A stretch of DNA of 5,079 nucleotides, from the NCBI GenBank assembly GCA_902784025.1, contig CACZTF010000244.1, positions 1 to 5,079 of the forward strand, written 5' to 3'. Below the pieces are notes generated by a model that saw only the letters and a program-made list of their open reading frames with translations, did not search any database and had not been told where the DNA came from. Source of the stretch: an uncultured Lachnospiraceae bacterium. GTDB taxonomy: Bacteria; Bacillota; Clostridia; Lachnospirales; Lachnospiraceae. This document shows, piece after piece, positions 1-5,079 of the stretch. Every line of letters starts with the position of its first letter. Position 1 is the stretch's first letter. Position numbers and translations under genes: made by a program.

Positions 1-590
1 AATGGTTAGATTTGTATAGAGAATACTTTTCCGGTGAAACAGCAATTCCGTATTCAGGTGGGGATACTATGTATGACTTATTGCGTATTGTTGATCCCGT
101 ATCCTGTGATATCATACATAAAAATAATCACAAAAGGGTAATAAGGGCTCTTGAGTATTATAAAGCGACAGGAGAGCCTTTTTCAGAGTATAACAAGAGA
201 GAATGGGAGAAGAGTTCAAAATACGATCATTCTTATTTTGTACTCACTGATGACAGGGAAATTCTCTATGAGCGGATAAACCGGAGAGTAGATAAAATGA
301 TAGAAGCAGGACTGGAAGCTGAGGTACGCAGGCTGTTAGATAAAGGGTATGGTCGGGAACTTAAATCCATGAGATCCATAGGTTATAAGGAAATGTGTGA
401 CTACATATTCGGGGAATGCTCATTTGAGGCAGCAGTAGAGGCCATAAAACAGAATACCAGGCACTTTGCAAAGCGTCAGATGACCTGGTTCAGACGGGAA
501 AAGGATGTGATACCGGTGGATATCCGGGAATCCGGATATGTTCCCGAAAGAATTGCAGAACATATATATATACAATGCTGCAAACAGTGA
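1..590 (+). CDS. miaA: tRNA dimethylallyltransferase MiaA, 3' part (5' end outside the window)
   Basis: MiaA transfers a dimethylallyl group from DMAPP to N6 of adenosine 37 in tRNAs reading codons that begin with U. This is the first step to (methylthio)isopentenyl-A37, and the enzyme is cytosolic. The frame is open from the left edge (first full codon at base 3) to a TGA at 588-590, giving about 195 residues. The usual length is near 310, so roughly the first third, including the P-loop, lies outside. Visible family signatures are the VDP...IHKNNHKRVIRALEYY segment near bases 90-160 (canonical form VDP..A..IHPND..R..RALE), the SIGYKEM segment near 375-395, and the C-terminal FAKRQMTWFRRE block near 466-501. 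An in-frame TTG at 12 is only an internal codon, because the homology continues upstream of it. The next gene starts about 60 bp downstream with no terminator between, so co-transcription is likely. No hfq follows, although hfq often sits next to miaA elsewhere. No frameshift or missing motif is seen in the visible part. Confidence 0.95.
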   Translation, partial: WLDLYREYFSGETAIPYSGGDTMYDLLRIVDPVSCDIIHKNNHKRVIRALEYYKATGEPFSEYNKREWEKSSKYDHSYFVLTDDREILYERINRRVDKMIEAGLEAEVRRLLDKGYGRELKSMRSIGYKEMCDYIFGECSFEAAVEAIKQNTRHFAKRQMTWFRREKDVIPVDIRESGYVPERIAEHIYIQCCKQ

Positions 591-637
591 TCCTGTTTGG
601 AAAACATACACGCATTTGAAAAATTCATATTTCAGAT

Positions 638-642
638 AAGGA
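638..642 (+). promoter_or_regulatory. Ribosome binding site deciding the PLP-enzyme start
   Basis: AAGGA ends one base before the ATG at 644 but ten bases before the ATG at 653. Normal spacing is about 5-10 bases, so the second ATG is the more plausible start and the first three codons of the longer frame are probably not translated. Confidence 0.55.
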
Positions 643-652
643 AATGAAGATA

Positions 653-1939
653 ATGAAATTTGATCATAAAATATATACAGAAACACTTGGTATTGATGAA
701 AGGATATGCGAGTTCTCGGATGAGATCATATCCGGACTGGCTGACAGGTTTGCACAAGCAGATAGAATGGCGGAAATGGGACAACTCAAGGTTTTGTCGG
801 CATTTAAAAGAGCAAAGATATCGGATTCGCATTTTACAGGCACCACCGGCTACGGCTATGATGATATCGGAAGAGATGCGCTTGAGGCAGTGTATGCGGA
901 TATATTTAAAGCCGAGGACGCCCTGGTGCGTCCCCAGATAGTGAGCGGTACTCATGCCATAAATCTTGCTCTTAGCGGTAATCTCCGGCCCGGGGATGAG
1001 CTTTTGTCCCCGGCCGGAGCTCTTTACGATACTATGGATCAGATCATAGGTATAAGAGACTGTCCCGGAAGTCTTAAAGAATATGGGATAAGTTACCGTC
1101 AGGTTGATCTTTTACAGGACAATGGATTTGACTTTGACGGGATCAAAAAAGCGCTAAATGAAAAAACTAAGCTGGTTACCATACAGAGGTCAAGGGGTTA
1201 TTCTTCCCGTCCGAGTTTTACTATAGATAAAATAGAGGAGCTGATAAGATATATCAGAAGTATTAAACCTGATGTCACTATAATGGTGGATAACTGCTAT
1301 GGAGAATTTGTAGAGGAGCGTGAGCCTATAGAAGCCGGAGCTGATATGGTTGTGGGTTCACTGATCAAAAATCCGGGCGGATCCCTTGCACCTTGCGGCG
1401 GATATATAGCAGGAACAAAAAGATGTGTTGAAAATGCGGCATACAGACTTACATCTCCCGGTCTTGGCAAGGAGACAGGGGCTTCATTGTCTTCCATGAA
1501 AAGCTTTTTTCAGGGATTGTTCATGGCGCCTGTTGTGGTTGCTTCAGCGTTGAAAGGTGCTGTATTTGCCGCATCATGTTATGAAAAACTGGGATTTAAG
1601 ACATTTCCTGCATCCACAGATAAAAGAACGGATATAATCCAGGCTGTGGAACTTAAGACTGCTGAAGCGCTTCTTAAGTTTTGTGAAGGGATACAGGAAG
1701 CATCTCCGGTGGACAGTTTTGTGACTCCTGTGGCTGATGATATGCCGGGATATGAATCGAAAGTAGTAATGGCTGCAGGGGCATTTGTACAAGGAGCCTC
1801 CATAGAATTAAGTGCTGACGGTCCCATGCGTGAGCCATATAACGTTTATTTCCAGGGAGGTATTACATGGCCTCATGTAAAAGCAGGTATAATGAATACT
1901 TTGCAGGCTCTGAAAGACGGCGGCATACTGGAGATATGA
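653..1939 (+). CDS. PLP-dependent methionine gamma-lyase / aluminium-resistance family protein (YnbB-like)
   Basis: This is a fold-type I PLP enzyme of the Alum_res / COG4100 family (B. subtilis YnbB-like), usually annotated as a methionine gamma-lyase or cystathionine beta-lyase family protein. The physiological substrate is not well established. Counting from the ATG at 653 (428 residues, near family size), the conserved TGYGYDD block is at about 65-71, the cofactor-phosphate region SGTHAINLAL at 98-107, the Asp expected to contact the pyridine nitrogen in MVDNCYGEF at D213, and the Schiff-base Lys in SLIKNPGG at K239. An in-frame ATG at 644 exists, but the AAGGA at 638-642 sits only one base before it and ten before 653, so 653 fits better. 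The gene follows miaA by a short gap without an evident promoter and ends 102 bp before radC. A strong GC-rich inverted repeat lies inside it (983-1019). The family call is firm; the exact reaction is not. Confidence 0.93.
   Translation: MKFDHKIYTETLGIDERICEFSDEIISGLADRFAQADRMAEMGQLKVLSAFKRAKISDSHFTGTTGYGYDDIGRDALEAVYADIFKAEDALVRPQIVSGTHAINLALSGNLRPGDELLSPAGALYDTMDQIIGIRDCPGSLKEYGISYRQVDLLQDNGFDFDGIKKALNEKTKLVTIQRSRGYSSRPSFTIDKIEELIRYIRSIKPDVTIMVDNCYGEFVEEREPIEAGADMVVGSLIKNPGGSLAPCGGYIAGTKRCVENAAYRLTSPGLGKETGASLSSMKSFFQGLFMAPVVVASALKGAVFAASCYEKLGFKTFPASTDKRTDIIQAVELKTAEALLKFCEGIQEASPVDSFVTPVADDMPGYESKVVMAAGAFVQGASIELSADGPMREPYNVYFQGGITWPHVKAGIMNTLQALKDGGILEI
983..1019 (+). repeat. GC-rich inverted repeat (13-bp stem, one bulge) inside the PLP-enzyme gene
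   Basis: The left arm 983-996 (CTCCGGCCCGGGGA) pairs with the right arm 1007-1019 (TCCCCGGCCGGAG) over 13 base pairs with one bulged C, around the 10-base loop 997-1006. It lies wholly within codons for residues about L111 to A123 (numbered from 653). The stem is almost pure G/C in an otherwise AT-leaning gene. The bases after it (CTCTTTA) are not a proper U-tract, so it is not a standard intrinsic terminator. Function is unknown. Confidence 0.7.
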
Positions 1940-1947
1940 TCTATTTT

Positions 1948-1968
1948 TTAATATTTTCTTAATATTTT
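1948..1968 (+). repeat. Tandem AT-rich 10-bp repeats upstream of the radC promoter
   Basis: TTAATATTTT occurs at 1948-1957 and again at 1959-1968, separated by a single C, giving an 11-base period (about one helical turn). Relative to a start point near 1998 this covers about -50 to -30. That is partly where an UP element would contact the RNA polymerase alpha C-terminal domain and partly the -35 region. The repeat is seen directly; the UP-like role is inference. Confidence 0.5.
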
Positions 1969-1982
1969 TATCAACCTGTCTG

Positions 1983-1991
1983 TGCTATAAT
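1983..1991 (+). promoter_or_regulatory. Extended -10 sigma-A promoter for radC-mreBCD
   Basis: TGCTATAAT is a perfect TG-N-TATAAT extended -10 element, located 51 bp before the radC start in the only long non-coding gap of the window. At 17-bp spacing the -35 position (1963-1968, TATTTT) is a poor match to TTGACA, so the promoter would rely on the extended -10 and the AT-rich tract upstream. The expected start point is near 1997-1999, giving a leader of about 43-45 bases. Because radC, mreB, mreC and mreD follow with short gaps, it probably drives all four. Confidence 0.7.
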
Positions 1992-2006
1992 GTACGGAAG
2001 TCTTTT

Positions 2007-2031
2007 CTGAAACTGCTGCTATCCGTTTCAG
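2007..2031 (+). promoter_or_regulatory. Leader hairpin covering the radC Shine-Dalgarno
   Basis: CTGAAAC at 2007-2013 is perfectly complementary to GTTTCAG at 2025-2031, with an 11-base loop and a possible extra T-G pair (2006/2032). The 3' arm contains most of the only AGG-like ribosome binding site (2030-2032) before the radC ATG at 2042. Pairing would therefore mask it and could dampen radC translation. The complementarity is seen directly; regulation is inference, and a 7-bp stem is not strong. Confidence 0.4.
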
Positions 2032-2041
2032 GTAAGATTTT

Positions 2042-2866
2042 ATGGAAAAAATAAAAATTGATAAAGATATAAAAATTTCAGAAAGATCATCCGTAACAGT
2101 TACGGAAGAGATACCGGAAGAAAACTCTGCCTCTGCTATGACAGTAAGTGATCATGCGGATCGTAAGGACCGAAACTTATCCGGATGCAAGTATACGGTT
2201 TATGATCCGGGTCCTTATGAGATCGTGGCACAGATGGGTGAGCAGGCGCTGACAGATGCCCAGTTGCTCGCTGTTATACTTCGTACGGGAACAGATAAAA
2301 CAGATGCCACCGGACTCGCTAAAGAGATTTTATCTATATGTGATCCTGACAGAGGATTATCGGGGCTGAATAAGTTAAGTGTTTTGGATATGACCGGTAT
2401 TTACGGGATAGGCAAAGTAAAAGCGGCTCAGCTCAGATGCGTATGCGAGATAGCAAGACGTATGGGAAAGCGGACAGATATAAAGAAGGCTGATTTCTCC
2501 GGGCCTGAAACCATCGCAGACCACTATATGTATGATCTTGCACACTTGGATAAAGAGCGTGTTATCGCAGTCCTTTTGGACACCAGGTGCAGATTCATAC
2601 GGGATATCACTTTATCTGTCGGAGGCAGTGATTTTGCATTCATAAATCCGAGAGATGTTTTTTGTGAGGTTTTAAAGACAGGAGCAGCTGCTTTTGTTTT
2701 ATTACATAATCATCCCAGCGGTGACCCGTCTCCGAGTGCAGCTGACATGACCATGACAGCAAAGATCGCAGAGGGGGCAAAGCTTCTGGGAGTAAGGTTT
2801 TTGGATCATATAGTAATAGGATTTAACTGTTTTGTCAGCATGAAGGCAGAGGGGATCATACGATAA
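2042..2866 (+). CDS. radC: RadC family JAMM/MPN-domain protein (UPF0758)
   Basis: RadC proteins pair a helix-hairpin-helix region with a zinc JAMM (MPN+) domain. The name came from a supposed DNA repair role that was not upheld, and the molecular activity remains unclear. Residues about 66-84 hold the family block ALTDAQLLAVILRTGT, and about 112-140 the HhH-like stretch (GIYGIGKVKAAQL). The JAMM ligands are H222, H224 and D235, with S232, in HNHPSG...S..D, matching HxH-x7-SxxD exactly. The protein has 274 residues against roughly 225-230 usually. The excess is a polar N-terminal extension of about 45 residues, and the usual RPREK-like lead-in reads GPYEI here. The upstream PRE found in many members is PRD (D205). 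The ATG at 2042 has a weak AGG nine bases upstream; a later start at M33 has no ribosome site. radC directly before mreBCD is the standard Firmicutes order. mreB begins 32 bp downstream, so they are probably co-transcribed. Confidence 0.95.
   Translation: MEKIKIDKDIKISERSSVTVTEEIPEENSASAMTVSDHADRKDRNLSGCKYTVYDPGPYEIVAQMGEQALTDAQLLAVILRTGTDKTDATGLAKEILSICDPDRGLSGLNKLSVLDMTGIYGIGKVKAAQLRCVCEIARRMGKRTDIKKADFSGPETIADHYMYDLAHLDKERVIAVLLDTRCRFIRDITLSVGGSDFAFINPRDVFCEVLKTGAAAFVLLHNHPSGDPSPSAADMTMTAKIAEGAKLLGVRFLDHIVIGFNCFVSMKAEGIIR
2090..2106 (+). repeat. 17-bp inverted repeat near the 5' end of radC
   Basis: TCCGTAAC (2090-2097) and GTTACGGA (2099-2106) are perfect inverse complements around a single A. 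The repeat lies over codons 17-22 (S-V-T-V-T-E) in the poorly conserved N-terminal extension, about 95 bases after the predicted transcription start. It could be a 7-bp RNA hairpin with a CAG triloop or an operator-like DNA site. No function is shown, and ACG-GAA is a common codon pair in this window, so chance is possible. Confidence 0.45.
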
Positions 2867-2884
2867 CAGAACAGTTTGGATAAG

Positions 2885-2891
2885 AAAGGGG
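2885..2891 (+). promoter_or_regulatory. Ribosome binding site supporting the mreB GTG start
   Basis: AAAGGGG ends seven bases before the GTG at 2899. This strong, well-spaced site, with the conserved FGLDIGT block beginning five codons later, fixes the non-ATG start. Confidence 0.8.
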
Positions 2892-2898
2892 ACTTAAA

Positions 2899-3912
2899 GT
2901 GTCCGGCAATATATTCGGATTGGACATCGGGACTGCCAGATTTAAGATGAGTTACGGTGACCGTATATTAAATGAACACAACTGCATAGCGATATCAGGC
3001 AAAGATGTGGTGGCCTTCGGAGATGATGCTTATGATATGTTTGAAAAAGCACCTGCAAACATAAAGATAACATTTCCCGTTAAAGCCGGTGTTATAGCAG
3101 ACATTGAAGAAATGCACACATTGCTCAAGAGTTTTTATCTTAAGACTAATTCCGGTAAAAGACGAGGCGGAGTGGCTGATTTTTATATTGCAGTCCCTAA
3201 TGATGTTACGGAAGTGGAAAAACGGGCTTTTTACGAACTCGTTGTGCGTTCAAAGATAAAGTGCAGACATATACTTGTGGTTGACAAGCCTGTTGCGGAT
3301 GCTGCCGGTGCCGGGGTGGATGTTTCAAGGGCAAAAGGAATAATGGTTGTAAACATGGGGGCAGGGGTCACGGAGATATCAGTAATATCATTCGGAGGAA
3401 TAGTTGTCAGCAATTCCGTTCATTCCGGAGGTGACCGCATGGACGATAATATAATCCATGCTGTAAGGAACGAGTATAACCTGGAGATAGGGAAAAAGAC
3501 AGCAGCCCGTCTGAAACATGAGCTTGCATCTGCCGGGAAAGCGGTGGACAAGGTTTTTCCCGGATTTGGACGTAATGTCCTTACCGGGCTTCCTGTCAGT
3601 GCAAACATATCATCCGGAGTAGTATGTAATGCCATAAAAGAACCTCTGTCCATGATCATGGACAGAGTAAGGGAGATACTTGAAAATATACCCCCCGAGC
3701 TTTCGTCTGATATCATTAAGAACGGTATATTTCTTACAGGCGGAGTATCCGGGATACCGGGTCTCAAGGATTACTTTTTTACGGAAACGGAGATTCAGAT
3801 CAATCTGACTGATGATCCGACGGAAAGTACGGTACGGGGAATAGATCTCATAGCGAACAAGGCTGAATTTAACAGGCTTGCATATGTACCGGAAGACAGG
3901 TTTGCCGATTAA
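2899..3912 (+). CDS. mreB: Divergent MreB-family actin-like protein
   Basis: MreB is a bacterial actin that forms membrane-bound filaments and positions the elongation machinery through MreC, MreD, RodA and PBP2. The 337 residues are full length. Family blocks in order are phosphate-1 (FGLDIGT, D9), GVIADIE near 65-71, VPNDVTEVEKRAF near 99-111, connect-1 (VVDKPVADAAGAG, 127-139), phosphate-2 (VVNMGAGVTEI, 150-160), GGDRMDDNII (177-186), GKKTA (198-202), VLTGLP (227-232) and adenosine (GIFLTGGVSGIPGL, 276-289). Several nucleotide-site residues differ from canonical MreB: the hydrolysis-linked Glu of IEEP is K130, the phosphate-2 Asp of DIGGGTTE is N152, GGG becomes GAG, the first T is V157, GERTA is GKKTA, and the last G of the adenosine GGG is V283. 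ATP hydrolysis may be weak or absent, or this may be a lineage-typical variant. It starts with GTG. A perfect 24-bp palindrome covers codons 249-256. mreC follows after 30 bp. Confidence 0.93.
   Translation: MSGNIFGLDIGTARFKMSYGDRILNEHNCIAISGKDVVAFGDDAYDMFEKAPANIKITFPVKAGVIADIEEMHTLLKSFYLKTNSGKRRGGVADFYIAVPNDVTEVEKRAFYELVVRSKIKCRHILVVDKPVADAAGAGVDVSRAKGIMVVNMGAGVTEISVISFGGIVVSNSVHSGGDRMDDNIIHAVRNEYNLEIGKKTAARLKHELASAGKAVDKVFPGFGRNVLTGLPVSANISSGVVCNAIKEPLSMIMDRVREILENIPPELSSDIIKNGIFLTGGVSGIPGLKDYFFTETEIQINLTDDPTESTVRGIDLIANKAEFNRLAYVPEDRFAD
3644..3667 (+). repeat. Perfect 24-bp palindrome inside mreB
   Basis: CTCTGTCCATGA (3644-3655) is followed directly by its exact reverse complement TCATGGACAGAG (3656-3667), centred on a GATC-containing core. 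It sits in codons for P249 to R256 of MreB (PLSMIMDR), so both strands encode S-M-I-M-D-R in one frame. As RNA it could form a 10-bp stem with a GATC tetraloop. No U-tract follows (GTAAGGG), so it is not a terminator. It may be a protein binding site or a chance product of codon choice. Confidence 0.75.
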
Positions 3913-3942
3913 AAAAAACATAATGATCAGGACTGACAATAT

Positions 3943-4797
3943 ATGAAAAACAGGATAAAACGGATAATAACTCCCAGAAAAGTCCTTATTGCTCTGGTCT
4001 GTTTCTGTGCTGCACTTACTGCTCTGTCATATATTTCTGACAGGTTGGTAACGCCCCTCAGAGAAGCTGTTTCCCAGGTGATAATACCTCTCCAGCGGGG
4101 TATGAACGGAATCGGCATAGGAGCAGTTCAGAGAGAAGAAAAACTAAGGACTATAGATGAGCTGACAGCAAAAAATGAAGAACTGGATAAAAGGATATCT
4201 GAACTTGAGGAAGAAAACAAACTTCTGAAAGAGGATACAAAAGACCTGGAAGATCTCAGGAAACTATATGATACAGACCAGCTTTACAGTTCATATGAGA
4301 AAACAGGTGCATCGGTGATAGGTACATCTTCCCAGAACTGGAATTCGTCATTTACCCTTGATAAGGGCAGTAAAGACGGTATAAAAGTGGACATGAATGT
4401 TATAGCTGATGAAGGACTGGTTGGTATCATATCTGAAGTGCATAATAATTACTCTGTCGTGACCACGATAATAGGAGACAATTCTTATGTAAGTGCAATG
4501 GATGAGTCAACCAAGGATGTCTGTTCCGTGCGGGGAGACCTGCAGCTCATGGATACCGGTTATATTCATGTGGAGCGTTTTAAGGAGACTGCCCAGGTAA
4601 AAGACGGTGACAGGATAGTTACATCTGATATATCTACAAAATATCTTCCGGGTATTCTTGTAGGTACCGCACAGGAAGTTACACCGGACGGTAATGCCCT
4701 TACCAAATCCGGAAAGGTAGTGCCCGCGGTAGATTTTGAACATCTGCAGAAGGTGCTTATCATTACTAAGCTTAAATCCGAGCTGACTTCGGATTAA
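3943..4797 (+). CDS. mreC: Rod shape-determining protein MreC
   Basis: MreC is a bitopic membrane protein whose extracytoplasmic part links MreB/MreD to the PBP2-RodA synthase. The 284 residues match the family size. In order, they show a short basic cytoplasmic tail (about 1-13, rich in K/R), one transmembrane helix (about 14-31, LIALVCFCAALTALSYI), an amphipathic stretch to about 62, a coiled coil rich in E, K and L at heptad spacing (about 64-110), and the beta-barrel domain. Its hallmarks are NWNSSFTLDKGSKDGIK (132-148), EGLVGIISEV (157-166), PGILVGTAQEV (236-246) and the closing VDFEHLQKVLIIT (263-275). The ATG at 3943 has AGGA at 3929-3932, ten bases away. It lies 30 bp after mreB and 15 bp before mreD, consistent with one transcript. 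No membrane or barrel motif appears to be missing. Confidence 0.95.
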   Translation: MKNRIKRIITPRKVLIALVCFCAALTALSYISDRLVTPLREAVSQVIIPLQRGMNGIGIGAVQREEKLRTIDELTAKNEELDKRISELEEENKLLKEDTKDLEDLRKLYDTDQLYSSYEKTGASVIGTSSQNWNSSFTLDKGSKDGIKVDMNVIADEGLVGIISEVHNNYSVVTTIIGDNSYVSAMDESTKDVCSVRGDLQLMDTGYIHVERFKETAQVKDGDRIVTSDISTKYLPGILVGTAQEVTPDGNALTKSGKVVPAVDFEHLQKVLIITKLKSELTSD

Positions 4798-4812
4798 AGG
4801 TTTTATAGAGTT

Positions 4813-5079
4813 ATGAAGAGAAAGCTAACTGAAATTGGTTTGATAATACTATTTTATCTTCTTCAGGTCACTTTGGGGAGGAACATTCGGATAGGCGGGA
4901 TAATGCCGAATTTTTTGATCATCCTGCCTATCCTTTTCGGCTTTTTCAACAACCGTCAGGAAGGTATGTTTACGGGCTTTTTTGCAGGCCTTATTTATGA
5001 TCTGTTTTTCCCGGGGTTGATGGGATTTTCGTCTCTTATTTTTGTTCTGATAGGATACATCAGCGGAGTGTTAGGAGAT
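4813..5079 (+). CDS. mreD: Rod shape-determining protein MreD, 5' part (3' end outside the window)
   Basis: MreD is a small multi-pass membrane protein that works with MreC in the elongation complex. The frame opens at the ATG at 4813 and stays open for 89 codons to the right edge; a complete MreD usually has about 160-180 residues. A basic start (MKRKLTE) is followed by hydrophobic segments at about 8-20, 32-46, 52-68 and 71-88. Family signatures are PNFLIILPILFGFF near 32-45, the small-residue run GMFTGFFAGLIYDLFFPGLMG split over 51-71 with its conserved G...GL..D pattern, and the following hydrophobic segment. An AAAGG at 4796-4800 overlaps the mreC stop and lies 12 bases before the ATG, rather far, so translation may be partly coupled to mreC. 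Order and spacing fit the mreBCD operon. Confidence 0.93.
   Translation, partial: MKRKLTEIGLIILFYLLQVTLGRNIRIGGIMPNFLIILPILFGFFNNRQEGMFTGFFAGLIYDLFFPGLMGFSSLIFVLIGYISGVLGD

Noticed and set aside
12..14. TTG at 12 as the true start of the first gene
   Set aside because: The MiaA-like frame is open to the window edge, and the family's N-terminal third must lie upstream.
525..546. CGGGAA / TTCCCG hairpin near the 3' end of miaA as a terminator
   Set aside because: It has only six base pairs, lies inside conserved coding sequence, and no T-run follows.
597..631. Promoter between miaA and the PLP-enzyme gene (TTGGAA then CATATT)
   Set aside because: The two boxes would be about 23 bp apart and there is no good -10 at 16-18 bp, so read-through from miaA is simpler.
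1650..1680. 9-bp inverted repeat AACTTAAGA / TCTTAAGTT with a 13-base spacer inside the PLP-enzyme gene
   Set aside because: A 9-bp arm with a free spacer is expected about once by chance in a window of this size, and it encodes ordinary residues with no boundary nearby.
1932..1949. Possible terminator after the PLP-enzyme gene: AGAT-ATG-ATCT followed by a T-run
   Set aside because: The stem is only 4 bp and A/T-rich, far too weak for an intrinsic terminator. The T-run belongs to the AT-rich promoter tract.
3420..3767. Minus-strand open frames opposite mreB and other genes
   Set aside because: They overlap strongly supported + strand genes, lack ribosome sites and show no recognisable protein motifs. 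They are shadows of the coding frames.

Overview
The window shows six genes, all on the + strand: the 3' part of miaA, a complete PLP-dependent methionine gamma-lyase/aluminium-resistance family gene, complete radC, mreB and mreC, and the 5' part of mreD, which runs off the right edge. There are no RNA genes, CRISPR arrays, insertion sequences or phage genes. The only long non-coding gap is 102 bp before radC. The other gaps are 53, 32, 30 and 15 bp.

The organism is probably a low-to-moderate GC Clostridia member, most likely Lachnospiraceae-like. The radC-mreBCD order is the classic Firmicutes arrangement, the PLP enzyme family is common in Bacilli and Clostridia, ATA (Ile) and AGG/AGA (Arg) codons are frequent, and the ribosome binding sites are AGGA/AAGGGG-like. 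The family-level placement is inference.

Layout: 1-590 is the C-terminal part of MiaA (tRNA A37 prenylation). 653-1939 is the PLP enzyme, probably read from upstream together with miaA. 1940-2041 is a promoter region with a perfect extended -10 (TGCTATAAT), AT-rich 10-bp tandem repeats just upstream, and a leader hairpin that covers the weak radC Shine-Dalgarno. 2042-2866 is radC (JAMM-domain protein with an unusual N-terminal extension). 2899-3912 is a divergent mreB. 3943-4797 is mreC. 4813 to the edge is mreD. radC and mreBCD look like one transcription unit driven from the promoter near 1990. MreB, MreC and MreD act together as the membrane-linked scaffold for lateral wall synthesis.

This is largely a conserved housekeeping region and I see no new multi-gene system. 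The most interesting points are the MreB, in which the hydrolysis-linked Glu of connect-1 and the conserved Asp of phosphate-2 read as Lys130 and Asn152; a perfect 24-bp palindrome inside mreB; a very GC-rich 13-bp hairpin inside the PLP-enzyme gene; and the architecture of the radC-mre promoter and leader.
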